Position numbers and translations under genes: made by a program | The notes under the pieces: generated by a model | What the model saw: the letters and a program-made list of their open reading frames with translations, nothing else | Databases searched by the model: none | Told to the model about the DNA's origin: nothing | Source of the DNA: Haliotis asinina | Taxonomy: Eukaryota; Mollusca; Gastropoda; Lepetellida; Haliotidae | Reading direction: 5' to 3' | NCBI RefSeq assembly: GCF_037392515.1 | Contig: NC_090280.1 | Location: forward strand, 19,840,618 to 19,904,617 | Length of the DNA: 64,000 nucleotides | Shown: positions 35,095 to 46,542 of the stretch, piece after piece | How positions within the stretch are numbered: position 1 is the first letter of the stretch | Layout: every line of letters starts with the position of its first letter

Positions 35095-35210
35095 CGTTAT
35101 CTAACTCCTGCTTGTCATCAGAGGCGACTAACGGTATCGGATAGCACTTGTCATCGTCATCTTATCCCAGTTGTGTAAATCGGCGATCGGTTGATTACTG
35201 CACTTTTATG
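35095..35210 (-). repeat. SINE family A fragment, reverse
   Basis: CATCAGAGGCGACTAACGGT, ATCGGATAGCACTTGTCATC, TTATCCCAGTTGTG and CGGTTGATTACTGC. Diverged. Confidence 0.6.
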
Positions 35211-35276
35211 ATTTCAGTGGAAATAATTACAGACCAACAGAGAAAAGACATTCAATGTCAGTATGTTGCAGCTTAC

Positions 35277-35347
35277 CTCACTCCTGCCGCTCGATGTGAA
35301 CTTGTCCCAGCCCAACCTCTTAAACGACTGCATGTCAAAAACCACAT
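35277..35347 (-). CDS. Eph-receptor-like gene, exon 2 (71 bp)
   Basis: On the minus strand the acceptor is TTTTTGTTTTACAG and the donor GAGTGAG before GTAAGC. The exon enters in phase 1 and leaves in phase 0, so it joins exon 1 (phase 1 end) and exon 3 (phase 0 start) exactly. It encodes D-V-V-F-D-M-Q-S-F-K-R-L-G-W and ten further residues. This matches the start of Eph ligand-binding domains, where the first strand reads E-V-x-L-L-D, followed by L-G-W before the second strand. As I recall, vertebrate Eph genes also have a very short second exon before a large third one. Confidence 0.88.
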
Positions 35348-35631
35348 CTGTAAAACAAAAAGCACCGACGTCAATAAAGATTATTTGGTAATTTGACAGT
35401 GATACAGCTACATAATTGAACTGTGTTTTACCACACACTCACAGTGGCCCATTTTAATAATCTTGAATGCAATGTAAAGGACTTCTTCGCCTGAACTGGA
35501 TTTTAGATCTGAACGTTGTGTAACCCATGACAAAACGGTATGAAAAACTCAATGAAAGACATGACAGAGTTACATAGGCCTATAAAACATGGAATCTTTA
35601 CAGGCACAACCGAGGAAGTGAGTTAGGTGGA

Positions 35632-35765
35632 TGAGCAAATGCTATTTTAAGCCATTTCAGCAATATTCCAGCAATATCACGGCCGGGGACACTAGAATGG
35701 GCTTCAAACATGACGCCCACGAGTGGATTCGAAACCGGGTTCTCGGCCTAACGAGCTTACAGTCT
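35632..35765 (-). repeat. tRNA-derived SINE, family B
   Basis: TTTCAGCAATATTCCAGCAA, TATCACGGCCGGGGACACTA, GAATGGGCTTCAAACATG and GGATTCGAAACCGGGTTCTC. The tRNA-like end is cut after CTAACGAG. Confidence 0.85.
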
Positions 35766-36099
35766 TACCATATGCTCTATGATACATGCTCCATATGCAG
35801 TCTTTATGCAAAAGATTTTTATATGGTACGCGTTAATAATGAGCAACAAAACAAGCTCCCAAACGGTCTTCAAACTGATTCTGCAGAAGCCATCCGGACC
35901 TGGAACTGAACACAATTTTTGTCAGTGTAATTGATATTCAAGGTCTTCGACTGTGAGAATTAAACAGGACTAACATCAGCTTCATCCCATAAATTACAAA
36001 AACCCAAACATGCCAGGGACTTATTTCAAGTCGGGCCCCAAGCGGTACTGACATGACTGAGATGTGGTTTATCGGAAAAGAAACATAACTCTAGTTTTG

Positions 36100-36175
36100 T
36101 GGTCTCTAAATAATGGGGTCTGGACCAGACAGCGCAGTGATGAAAATCATGTCTTAGAATTGTACCACTGAGCTT
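36100..36175 (+). repeat. SINE family A fragment, strongly decayed
   Basis: AATAATGGGGTCTGGACCAG, ACAGCGCAGTGATGAAAATC. Only the middle of the family order. Confidence 0.5.
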
Positions 36176-36214
36176 AAACCTGTCAGCATGGCTTTGGTGC
36201 TGAAATAAAAAGAC

Positions 36215-36435
36215 CTATGATATCACATGGTCATATCCTGTCACGATCACATGATCATATCCTGACCATGATGTCACACGAACATATCCTGGCTATGATA
36301 TCATATTATCATATCTGCTGGCCATGATATCACATAATCATATCCTAGCCATGATATTACATATCATATCCTAGCCATGATATTACATGACTGTCATATC
36401 CTAGCCATGATATTACATATATCCTGGCATGACTG
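36215..36435. repeat. Diverged tandem array, unit about 26-30 bp
   Basis: Roughly eight units built on CATATCCTGGCCATGATATC with ACATGATCAT-like links. Unit length varies by indels. The words ATGATAT and ATATCAT make the units partly self-complementary. Confidence 0.85.
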
Positions 36436-37481
36436 AGAGAGTGGGCGAAGGCTGAATGTCTCACGGAACTGTATCGACGTCAGCAGCTTTTGAAAGGTTG
36501 TTAGATGGGTGGATAGGGTTAGATGGTAGACACAGACAAGCCTGACATGACAGTACTGCCCGAAAGTAGGGGCGGCACTTCGTGAGACCTTAACATTGTC
36601 GGTGACAAACAGTGTTTCACACCATTTCAAAGTTGTGAACAGCAAATCCCTGCAGGCATTACGACTGTCAACAGGTGTGACAGACAAGCATGGCTGTACT
36701 AGTTTTTTGGGTATACACCTGTCAACGGAGGTATAACGCCGGAAATAAACTGTCTCGCATTCAACGGATCTTCACAGCTTGTACTTTGCTAATGTCAAAT
36801 ACCCATACGAGGGTCATGCACCTGCTGATCATATATTTCAATTTGTTCTTTAAGGAATTCGTAATCATAAGCATTAAACATGAGCGTGGAAGATGGTTTT
36901 TTTCTTGTGGTAATGGAAGCATTTAAAATTCCCTTTTATGATTCAAGTGCTAAACGTAATTTCATGCACCATTGCCGTTTCGTCTAAAAGATTAACATGG
37001 GGTTGTCTATATATAAGGACTAAATGCAGAAAATGCAAGCCTTTTATTGGAAACCCGTCATCTGGTGCAATCAACCTGCCTACTTCCATAATGAAACTAA
37101 CAATGATTGATGAGGTATAATCGAATCTAATGGTGAACGCAGGATCTTTTACTTAAAATCGACATCCTCTGACATTTATCACAGAAAATGGAGAATCAGA
37201 TATATGTCGATAGCTCCGCGGTTAGACATGATAATGTCTGTTTTGCAGGAGTTCTGTAGAGTAACATAAACGTTATTGTAAGTAGCGGTATTCTGTTCTC
37301 TATATAAATATACATACTCCACATTCGGAACACGGTCTTCTGCGTTTATGTCACCATTAAATTGTTCCATAGATCTACGTTGCTTGGATGCTGTAATAAA
37401 TGGTATTTATTCCTTGGATCTTTGATTTCGGTGCATGATTTCTCTATCACTAACGTCATACCATTTTAGTGTGTTATTTAT

Positions 37482-37802
37482 TTAATTCTTGTGTCTGCGG
37501 CGCTGCGGAATTGCAGACATGAAACATTCATACGATACAAGATGTTGCGCTGAAAGGTCAATCATTGGCGCCATCGTAGGAAAAATATCGTGGGTGAAAA
37601 AACAACACGTACCTGAAACCGACACTGTATGTGATAAAAGGCACCGGATTCGCTCATCTTCTAGCAAGATTCTGAGTTCAACATCTAGTGGGGATTTAAT
37701 TCCAGCCTTTGCAGACAGTTCTGACAGTGTCAATAATTTGGATTGGATATATCGATCCTGAACATCTACATTGGCGCGACGTAATTGGCCTATGCCAAAC
37801 AC
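37482..37802 (-). other. Open stretch of 106 codons with a good splice donor; possible exon
   Basis: On the minus strand the frame LLTLSELSAKAGIKSPLDVE and on to LLSHTVSVSG has a protein-like look. It is followed by TTTCAG and GTACGTG, a fair donor, inside intron 1 of the Eph-like gene. No family is recognised and the acceptor side is weak. The forward strand is also open for 90 codons here. It could be an exon of a nested gene, an alternative exon or chance. Confidence 0.25.
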
Positions 37803-38097
37803 TTAAACTGGATGTGTAACTGTATGTTGTAGGTTGTAGTTTGAAGGGAGTAATAAGAAGTAACTGCCCTTAAGCTTCATTGGGGGAAAACTGGCACCCC
37901 AACCCCATCCTCTACCCCTACACCATTTGAAAGTTTGTGGATACGCCTGTGAATACGCTAACTATATTTCTTGAGTCTAATAATGTACAATTGGAACGTG
38001 TTTTCTTGAGTCTTGTGACAATGCCTCGAAAATTACAGAGATAATCTAGTATACTCATAAAGGATCGTTAATTTGTTTTTGGTGTGTTAGTGTGTTT

Positions 38098-38312
38098 GTT
38101 ACTTAATGTCGCACTCAGCAATATTCCATGGCGGCGGTCTGTAAATGTTCGAGCGTGAAACTGACAATCCAGTGATCGACAGCACGACCGCCTATCTCGC
38201 TCAATTGGGACATGTGTCACCACCCGGCCCCATTAGTTACCTTCTTCGACCAGCATGGTTTTCTGAAGACCAATGCCGACCCGGTTCTTCACGGGTCTTA
38301 GAAGCGAGAGAG
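38098..38312 (+). repeat. SINE family A, nearly full length
   Basis: TGTCGCACTCAGCAATATTC, GGCGGCGGTCTGTAAATGTT, CAATCCAGTGATCGACAGCA, CAATTGGGACATGTGTCACC and CGACCAGCATGGTTTTCTGA, ending at TTCTTCACGGGTC. Confidence 0.85.
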
Positions 38313-39194
38313 AGTTTCTTGTAAGTGTTAAACGTCTAGTTCCACTTCGGAGTTTTTACCAACACCGTGCTGCCACTTCAAGCCCGTGGACCTGATGAAC
38401 ACATTTCACTCATTGCGTAATGGTATTTGAGAAATGTGGCAACGTCCAAGAATAACATCCCTCTGCCCAGATATGACATCACGTGTCACTGGAACCGAGA
38501 CGGTCAAAGTGGGAACTGGGCACCTATGAAACTGTCAGACATTTGGCAAAACCACTGGTTTGGCATCGGATGTTACATGTTTACAGTAGCACCTTGCCAT
38601 CTATTCCAGTACGGAGAGCAGCAATAATGCATTAGTGATATTAACGGGCACATTACCACTGCTTCCTGTCACGGATTGATTTATTGTCATGTTTTTCGCT
38701 CTCACCTTTCCAATGGTGTATTACTGACCTTCCTATCAAGACTGATTTGTGATCCTCCCAAAAGGCTGATTTTACCATTCTCTTGAATACCAAACATAGT
38801 ATAGCTTACCCGGCGGGATATTTGGATAGATCATGTCCCTTGGCATCTTTACTGGTCTGTCAACAATACATATCCTGTATATATGGATGGGTGAATTTAA
38901 TCGTGCCCAGACCACAATGACTTGAAAATGGAAACAGGTTTGCCCGTATTTACTACTGAGATCCTCTCTGTAATGTGTAAATATTCCAATCTGACCGTAA
39001 TTGATCTTAGTGATATGTTTCCATTTTAAGCTGATGTTAATGATCTCAAGCTTAAAAATGTTAACTTCATTTGGTAACTTAGATGTTGAATATCATCACT
39101 TGTCCCATGGATGGCTAGACCGTTCCGTTTAGATGGGATGATGGGATCGGATGGAAGTATAACTTTCTCTGGTGCAGTCCCTGTGCGGTTATTG

Positions 39195-39249
39195 CTGTTA
39201 CTACCACTACCTACTACAACTGCTGCTGCTGTCAATACTACTACTACTG

Positions 39250-39283
<34 letters not shown>

Positions 39284-39325
39284 CACTACTACTACTACAG
39301 CTAGAACTACTACTACCGCGACGTT
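39195..39325. repeat. ACT/ACC trinucleotide repeat
   Basis: Long run of ACT with CTG, GCT and ACC interruptions. Read in either direction it makes long Thr- or Val-rich ORFs that are artefacts. Confidence 0.95.
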
Positions 39326-39504
39326 AATGTAGGTAATAAACGTATCACCATAGCAACGAATTGTACTGGCGTACAATGTATTGATTTCGTGAGTCTACCA
39401 AAACACGCATGCATAAGCTTTCTTCATGGTTCAGGGAACAGTACGTTGAATTTAGCATAGCGACACCGGACTAGGTACAGATGTGCAGTACATATACATT
39501 TCAT

Positions 39505-39705
39505 CACATCGCTCTCTTTGTTCCCTCTCTCCCTTGCTCTCTCCACTTGTTTCTCTGTTTCTCCCTCGTACTCTCATCCTCTGTCCCTCTCTCTACCTTC
39601 TGATCCTATCTCTTCCACTTTCACTGTAACTCCCCACTGCCTCTCTCTCTTCCTTACTTTGACTCTCGCCCCATCTCTTTCTCTCTCACTAAACACAATG
39701 TTGTA
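39505..39705. repeat. Pyrimidine-rich CTCT tract
   Basis: Low-complexity stretch of CTCTCT, CCCTC and CTTTCTCTC words over about 200 bases. Confidence 0.9.
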
Positions 39706-41290
39706 TTTCTAAAGGTCGTAGGGATGATGCAAAAATGTCAAAGCCATCATTTTAAATACAACAATAGAAGTCTGTCCTTACTTTGATGACAAAGTGATCT
39801 GAACTTTAACCCTGTTCAGAACACAACCTGAACACCTGAACACAACCTCATACTGCTACTAAACACGTCCATCATATCACTGCCTTGACGTGCCTGTCAA
39901 TACATCCCATGTGTCGCCCTGCCACGGATTGATTTCATTCTTCCTCAGAACAACAGCCTACATGAGCACTTTACTCGGTTTATTGTTGTAATACCCATTA
40001 ACTGTAAATTACAGGAATGAACTTGGATTGATTTACCCTTCCACACATGGATGTTTTGCCACTTTATGACATAACACTAACCGACTAGTTTCAGAGTGAA
40101 CGCTACCTCAGCCTCACGAATATACGTATTTTCTAAAGCTGCATGTTTTGACATCCCGACGACAATGCATGAAAAGGACAGTCTGAAGCAATCCAGTGGT
40201 TTGGGGCGATTTAGTTAAAAATAAAGAACATCACATTCTTCCGGGTACCCATTCAATGATGAATAAATGCAAAAATGCGGACACGTCATTGGCACATAGT
40301 TCAAGTCACTATACTCAATAACGTGAATTAATACATGAAACCACTTATACACAGGGGTGGTTATTGCAGAGAACTTTCTTATTGCGATATAAGATATTTC
40401 AATATGTTTTGCAGCATACTGAAAGAGCTATTTGTAACAAAACAAACTACTCACAATTGAGTTAATGCTTTATTTACATAGCAGAAACACAAGAAAATCC
40501 CAATGCGTGACTAATCTTTAACATAAAAAATAAATCATGGCAAAATAAAAAGTAAATTCTTTCAACTCAAAATACTAAAACCTTTGCTACAGTATTGACG
40601 GGCACACTATTAAATTTTTCGTTTCGGGGGTTGGAATTTTACCAAAAAACTCATAATTTCCGACGTGAAGAACAGAAATATCCGTAGATTTGTACGAATG
40701 CATGTCAAAATACCAGTTTTTTGACCAGCATATTGCAGTACGTATCGTTTTAATGTCTGAACTGGTAAACACCGGTAAACCGGCTGTATTGCACGTCCTG
40801 TAAATGTTTTCTTAGCTCTCAACCTCTCATATTTCTCTCGCAGTGACGCCAACCTTGCGATCTTCCTTCTGCCAGCACACCTCTGCATCTGAACAACCCT
40901 AAAATTTCGCAATGCTTTCACAACCCTACGGACTGTTCTCTGACCATCCCTGTCTTCAGTAGCTCCTCTACTGCCTTACCCAGCCTCTGTTCAACATTTT
41001 CGGTTCTGTGCTACTTCTCTGTGAAACAATTAGACATATCAGTTGAATCAGCATGGTACGCAGGGCAGGTCGATGCCCGTGTGTATAAGCGTCGTGAAAG
41101 AAAGTAATTCATCAGGGATGCCGACGATATAGGATACTGACCCTTGGCGATAAGGGCACGACTTGGGGATGAATTTACAGTCAACGAGTTTACATGCGAA
41201 GGCTTATGTTTAGATGCTTTAAATTGAAGTTGATTAATCTGGAAAAGTGAATTAATTATTTTAATGATACTTCACTTCCTATCGGGACGA
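39706..41290. other. Unassigned intron stretch
   Basis: Holds a 103-codon minus-strand ORF (40610-40921) rich in basic residues (R-R-K-I-A-R-L-A-S-L-R-E-K-Y) that I cannot place. It may be a decayed transposon piece. Otherwise nothing is seen. Confidence 0.35.
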
Positions 41291-41296
41291 CGGGAC

Positions 41297-41395
41297 CAGC
41301 CCTTTGGTTAAATGGATAGCTCGTCACGGCGAAGTTCGATTTCCATTTGGGTACAGTGTGTGAAGTCCATTCCTGGTGTCCCCTTGAAACACCTG
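41297..41395 (+). repeat. tRNA-derived SINE, family B, forward
   Basis: TTTGGTTAAATGGATAGCTC, GTCACGGCGAAGTTCGATTT, GTGTGTGAAGTCCATTCCTG and GTGTCCCC. The B-box part (GAAGTTCGATTTCC) comes before the body, showing the true 5'-3' direction of the family. Confidence 0.75.
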
Positions 41396-41524
41396 TGTAC
41401 AGTGAACCACGTTAACCGGGACCTTCTTTTTTCTACAACCTTCGCATTGTTGTCAATGTCTATTTCAAACTTTCTTATATATATTTTAGCAAGCAGTTAT
41501 TAATTGATGAAAGCCATCCAAACG

Positions 41525-41645
41525 TTGGATGCGTCCTTAGTTTCCCTGCATCAACCAAGTCAACGAGCTTGACCACACGATCCCGTTAATCGTCCCTTAC
41601 GACAAGCATGGGTTGCTGAAGCCACATTCTAACCCGGATCCAACA
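41525..41645 (+). repeat. SINE family A, 3' part of the order
   Basis: CAACCAAGTCAACGAGCTTG, ACCACACGATCCCGTTAATC, GTCCCTTACGACAAGCATGG and GTTGCTGAAG. Confidence 0.8.
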
Positions 41646-41806
41646 GCAGTGATTATGGGCTGCTGGGACAGTCTCCGTCATCATTTTGTGAAAGATGAAA
41701 GTAGCTGTAAAATATTGTGTTAGTAAATTTGGATGACAGTATGGACGATAGATTTGTGAAGGAAGATCATCTGTAACCCCGTTCCTCATGTAAGCTGCAA
41801 CTTCAA

Positions 41807-42085
41807 TCACACAAAATGTCTTCCTACCCTACTGAACCAACAACAACGTCCCTGTTTGACATCGCGACACTTGCTCTCGCAAAAGGCTTGATGCTTATTA
41901 CTTTCTTCCCTAAGGCAAAGATGGAAGCAAATTGGACCTCCACATATCCGTGATCCAGATCTTTCTGTCATTCCATACCAAGTCTCAAATTCAGACAGGG
42001 AAGATTGTATATCTGTCAGACAGCCTCTGTCAATGCATGTATGTGTCCGTTTACTGCCGTCAGTATGGTTGACCCAAATGACCAA
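41807..42085 (-). other. Cysteine-rich open stretch (92 codons), possible exon
   Basis: The minus-strand frame has nine cysteines in about 65 residues: HTC, RGC, RIC, PIC, HLC, AFC, SKC and a final RCCW. That density is rare for chance ORFs. An AG (TGCATTGACAG) could serve as acceptor just after the first cysteine, and GTAGGA after the RCCW part as donor. Both are mediocre. It sits in intron 1 of the Eph-like gene on the same strand, but no Eph exon is expected here. A small secreted protein or a decoy exon is possible; no family is recognised. Confidence 0.3.
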
Positions 42086-42235
42086 ATGTTTGGTTAGGTG
42101 CGTATTACATGAATCTTACAGAAATTATGCTTAATACATGCTAGCAATTTTAAAATCATTCATCCAGACTGTACTCAGTATGAGACTACCCGGATTATCA
42201 TAATGCCGTATTAAGGTGTTCTTTAAGCGCATGGT

Positions 42236-42356
42236 GATGGGGTAGCTCGTGTTTATAATGTTCGCTGGTCACGCCGAAAACTGGGTTCAGTAAAATATGT
42301 GAATCCTGTTTCAGTGTCCCCCGCCCAGGTAGTGCTGAAATGTTGCTAAAGATGGC
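42236..42356 (+). repeat. tRNA-derived SINE, family B, forward, decayed
   Basis: GATGGGGTAGCTCGTG, TGTTCGCTGGTCACGCCGAA, AACTGGGTTCAGTAAAATAT, CCTGTTTCAGTGTCCCCCGC and GTGCTGAAATGTTGCTAAAG. Confidence 0.7.
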
Positions 42357-42674
42357 AGAAATTCCAACTCACACTTTAAACTGATAGGTGCGAGATTCTT
42401 TGAGTGATTGAGTTGAGTAACTTTGAAGAGTAATCCAATTACAGCACTACATGTTGTGTATTCGGACGACAGAACATATGAGAGTCTCAGAAACCAACGA
42501 TCTACAAGCATGTAATGGTACTGACAATTCTAACACAAAAGTCGGGGAACATCGGGCATCGTATCCAAGATCACACGTTAGGTTCTTAACATGGGACGGT
42601 ACAATGCATGGCGAACTGGGGTGCCCCTACAGTGTTGTATGTTTGCATGAAATGACATATTTCCTGCTACAAAC

Positions 42675-43060
42675 AGTATAGTATATTACAATGGATGGTA
42701 AAGCGTTGGATAGTATATGACAATGGATAGTAAAGCGTTAGACAGAATATTACAATGGATGGTAATGCGATAGACAGAATATTACAATGGATGGTAAAGC
42801 GTTAGATAGTATATTACAAGGGGTGGTAAAGCATTGGATAGTATATTACAATGGATGGTAAAGCGTTACACAGTATATTACAATGGATGGTAAAGCGTTA
42901 CACAGTATATTACAATGGGTGGTAAAGCGTTACACAGTATATCACAATGGATGGTAAAGCGTTACACAGTATATTACAATGCATGGTAAAGGGTTATACA
43001 GTATATTACAATGGATGGTAAAGCGTTACACAGTATATTACAATGGATGGTAAAGGGTTA
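42675..43060. repeat. Minisatellite, 32-bp unit, about 12 copies
   Basis: Units of the form TATATTACAATGGATGGTAA followed by AGCGTTACACAG. The first four units vary more (GTTGGATAG, GTTAGACAG) than the later ones (GTTACACAG), a pattern of growth from one end. It lies in intron 1 of the Eph-like gene. Confidence 0.95.
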
Positions 43061-44475
43061 GATGGTTGGGCAATGTTACTGATGTCCATATCGATGGAGA
43101 TATCACTTAGATTATATCACATAGCATTACCTCTAAGATATGTTTGGTTCCATTTCCAAATATGCTGTAATGTTACGGCAGTGTCTGTGACGGTAAGGTT
43201 AGATTCAGCATGGGTTCCAAATGAAACATTTGTCGGTTTGAGAACAGTTGTACGTAGTTGGGGAGTGCAAAGCCCCATAGATGGATTGTAACCTACACTA
43301 CTCCCCAAAATTTCATTCCCGTTGCATGTGTTCAGAACGCGTGTAATAAGTATGTGACGTGGGCGTGACGCACACGCGTGTAACATGGGACCATTCTTCA
43401 TTTGAATTTGACGAAAAACGTTACGTTCGCATACTGTAGGACTGTTTTGTGCCAGCTGAAGTTGATCACACTTTGTCTCAGTTCCACCCGTCTCTTGGGC
43501 AACAATGCTATACGTGTGTTGTCTAGCCTTTGGAAGAGCACGCCTTTTCTCGGGCTCTTATGTCGTCATATCAAAAACCGGAATACATACTATTCTTCTC
43601 GTAACTACATAACCAACGGTAGCATTTTCTCAATGTTTTCAAGGAGGATATTTTTAACGGACAAGTCGTATGCCTTCCTAGCTATAGGAAGTGGTGATGC
43701 CAAATATTGTCACCGTCTGTGAAAACGGTTTCATCCATTGTTACTCGTACATATCGTTGAGAAAAAGAATGATGTCAGTTTTCGACACAGCTAGATCTCA
43801 GAGTGTCCGGTGCTGTTCTGGTCAGGGTCAGAAGATTTGGAGCTCTGCGGGCTGACATTTTTATCAGGCTACACCATAGGAAAATGTATAATGAAACAAA
43901 CTAACAGTATATCGCTTAGTGTTTCGTCGGTCTGTCACGCCTTGCCAACTTCAGCCGTCCCAACGTTGATATTAGACTTGTCATGCTGTAATGATATGCT
44001 CCTAATGGTCTTCTAGGCTAGTCCATTTTCCGCATGCACCTGCCTCAATACCTGTTACACCGAAACGTTTTGGTCAGTTAGGTCAACCCAATATTATCTA
44101 CCTTCCATACTCATTGTACTCAACGACAGATCAAACTCGCCGAATACGATTATTCTTGTGATCGTATCCTATCTGTTTATGGAGGTGACCATCATATAAG
44201 TCACTGGATTTGCTACCCATGCAACGCTTAAATATCGATGCCCCCCTCCCAATGCGGGCGTTAGAAGTGGCATGTTGTAATCACATCTTTCTTGATGACC
44301 TTTTATCCTACCCTCGGCAAGTACACGTTTTCCTCAAGACCTAAGTGGAAACATGTTGCTCAGTTGGCTCAACATTATGTTATCTCCATGACAACAATGA
44401 CCCATTATTCACAGGAACTTAGACTGGATCCGACTCGCTGAATATGCAGATGCAATGCATGTCATCGTATCTTAT
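43061..44475. other. Unassigned intron stretch
   Basis: Three ORFs of 70-106 codons (43043-43291, 43402-43722, 43810-44016) without known motifs or splice sites that I trust. No repeat recognised. Confidence 0.4.
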
Positions 44476-44479
44476 TTCT

Positions 44480-44590
44480 TTATCCAGATGTTACGTAAAT
44501 CACTGGATTGTGTGGTGCAGATTCCTTTTTTTTACAGAGCGCCGTCATACATATGGGATATTGCTGAGTGCGGCGTTGAAAAACAAACAC
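44480..44590 (-). repeat. SINE family A fragment, reverse
   Basis: GTAAATCACTGGATTGTGTG, TTACAGAGCGCCGTCATACA, GGGATATTGCTGAGTGCGGC and GTTGAAAAACAAACAC. Confidence 0.82.
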
Positions 44591-45099
44591 AACAAAAGGT
44601 TCCAGTATTACGCAATTCCTTCTGTGTAGGACTCAGAACGTATCAATCAAACTCCCTATGAATATGTATACCAACATAATGGTTCTTGCTTCAGCACAAG
44701 TTCAAGAATGAGTAGGCGACGGAGAGAATGTCACCTGTGTTATTGGATCACAATACACATGTCAATATTTATGACATTTCATCACATAACTGCTAAGTAA
44801 ATCTATGCACATGAGACGGAATATATTGTAAGGGTATATCGGCTATTTACAGGATGAGAGCTGGCTTCTTCTAGGCCTCGCCTGCACCCATGCTGAATGA
44901 GCAATATTTACCGTCACTTGTACATCCATAATAGGAATGATGGTATTCACCCTCATATAGGTAAAATGGAAGCGATTCAACTCGAGCAAGTGAGTATAGT
45001 TTTACGGCACCGTTAGCAGTATTCCTTCAAAACAGTGGATGGTGCTGTCTGCAGAGGGAACATCACTGTGGAGCAGGTGTATCATGCAGTAGTGAGCGA

Positions 45100-45194
45100 G
45101 TAAGGGGGTGAGCATTGTTTTACGCCGCTTTTAGCAATATTCCAGCAACATCAAGGCGGGGGGCGCCAGCAATTGCCATCAGTCACCTTAAATA
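45100..45194 (-). repeat. tRNA-derived SINE, family B, left part, split by the Tc1 element
   Basis: GTTTTACGCCGCTTTTAGCA, ATATTCCAGCAACATCAAGG and GGGGCGCCAGCAATTGCCAT, ending at the TA where the transposon begins. The other part of this SINE is at 46811-46885. Confidence 0.85.
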
Positions 45195-45222
45195 TACACC
45201 TGGAAATTAATCAAGCAACACC
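45195..45222 (+). repeat. Terminal inverted repeat of the Tc1 element, left
   Basis: TACACCTGGAAATTAATCAA then GCAACACC. It differs at a few bases from the right end, so the insertion is not brand new or the family has unequal ends. Confidence 0.85.
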
Positions 45223-45516
45223 CCAATTTTTTCTATTGGAGCAACTTTGAAGTGTTCTGACAATCAAAATATGCCGGGTTGATATAGTTTGACACTTTTT
45301 TATTCAACAGACGATCTCTGACAAACAACTTAAAGGGAAAAAGTATCAAGACTTTGCTTTATTGCAACGAAATCCAAATTCTTAAAACTGTCTTAAATTC
45401 ATGAAAAAATGGACACAATTTACTATTCATCCACAGACGTTGTTGTCAGGTGTATTAACACAAATGTCACATGGAAAGAAAGAACAGTCATCTGAGAGTC
45501 TGCACACCGACTTTCA

Positions 45517-46542
45517 TCAATATCTAGTGTGTCCTCCCTGCGCACGCACCACCGATTCCAGACGCCTCCTCATTCCTTGGATGAGTCTCCGGATCTGATT
45601 CTGGGGGATCCTGTTCCACTCCTCATGCAGGGCAGCCGTCAATTCGTTGAGATTATGGACTGGTGGGTCTCTCTGCCTCACACGACGGCCAATAAAGTCC
45701 CACAAATGTTCAATGGGGTTGAGGTCAGGGCTCATGGCAGGCCATGGAATTCTGTCAATTGCATTTTGCCGCAAAAAATCATTTACAGCATGCGCCCTGT
45801 GAGGTCTAGCATTGTCGTCCATAAATATGGGTCTCGTTGCCAGAGGATGGTTCTCAAAATGAGGTACCACAGCCCTGTCAAGAACCTCCTGTTGGTAACG
45901 AACACCGTTAAGGTTGCCACGGATGGTAATGATATCCAACTTGCAGTTCATGGAAATGCACCCCCATACCATGACGGAACCTCCCCCAAAGGCCACAGTC
46001 TCCTGGATGTTCCGTGGAGCCATTGCTGTGTTCCTCTGCCTCCAGACCCGAGTACGACCGTCCACCATGTGCAGCAAGAACCGGCTCTCATCTGAGAAAT
46101 GGACCTTCCTCCAAGAGGCAATGTTCCAGTGCAAACGGTCATTACACCAGGCCAGTCGGGCTGCCTTATGGGCTGGAGACAGTCTGGGTCGCTTGATTGG
46201 CCTCCTTGCCCGGTATCCTGCAGCTTTCAGACGATTCCGAACAGTCCTGTTCGAGATGGGTCTCCCTGGAAGCCACTCCTGTCTCAACCGAGAGCTCGAG
46301 TCGAAGGACCTGCGCCGTACAAGTCTCAGTAAAGCTCTGTCCTCCCGGACTGTGGTCTTCCTGGGTCTTCCTGGTCTAGGCAGGTCTTTAACTTCATTAG
46401 TGGCCCGGTATTTTTTCAAAAGTTTTGAAATTATGGAATGATGTCGTCCGATTTGAGTCCCGATTTGTCTTAGAGACATACCAGCATTCCTCATGCCGAT
46501 TATTTGCCAACGAGTGGCCTCTGATAATTTCCTACGTGCCAT
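45517..46542 (-). CDS. Tc1-like transposase, DD34E, intact
   Basis: 341 residues, full length for Tc1 transposases. It cuts out and reinserts the element by binding the inverted ends. A paired-type helix-turn-helix fills residues 1-50 (with M-S-L-R-Q-I-G, then H-H-S-I-I-S-K-L). A GRPR motif (58-61) links to the second DNA-binding half (about 64-120). The catalytic triad is whole: Asp151 in HFSDESRF, Asp243 in FMDDNARPHRA and Glu278 in SPDLNPIEHLWD, with 34 residues between the last two. The start at MARRKLSEAT is chosen because family proteins begin near there. The frame is open 55 codons further up, but inside the element's own leader. No stop or frameshift is visible. The large forward ORFs over 45529-46441 are shadows of it. 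Confidence 0.95.
   Translation of the reverse strand: MARRKLSEATRWQIIGMRNAGMSLRQIGTQIGRHHSIISKLLKKYRATNEVKDLPRPGRPRKTTVREDRALLRLVRRRSFDSSSRLRQEWLPGRPISNRTVRNRLKAAGYRARRPIKRPRLSPAHKAARLAWCNDRLHWNIASWRKVHFSDESRFLLHMVDGRTRVWRQRNTAMAPRNIQETVAFGGGSVMVWGCISMNCKLDIITIRGNLNGVRYQQEVLDRAVVPHFENHPLATRPIFMDDNARPHRAHAVNDFLRQNAIDRIPWPAMSPDLNPIEHLWDFIGRRVRQRDPPVHNLNELTAALHEEWNRIPQNQIRRLIQGMRRRLESVVRAQGGHTRY

Larger units (their letters stand above)
33974..35276 (-). other. Intron 2 of the Eph-like gene (1303 bp)
   Basis: Bounded by GTAAGC at the exon 2 end and TTACAG before exon 3. It contains a near-perfect hairpin (34082-34167), a second GATGAAG/CGAAAC motif on the other strand (34275-34345), and fragments of SINE family A. 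Confidence 0.85.

Noticed and set aside
39026..39376. Val-rich minus-strand and Thr-rich plus-strand ORFs
   Set aside because: Translations of the ACT/ACC trinucleotide repeat.
45529..46441. Forward ORFs of 175-188 codons
   Set aside because: They run antisense to the Tc1 transposase, whose domains and catalytic residues are all on the minus strand.
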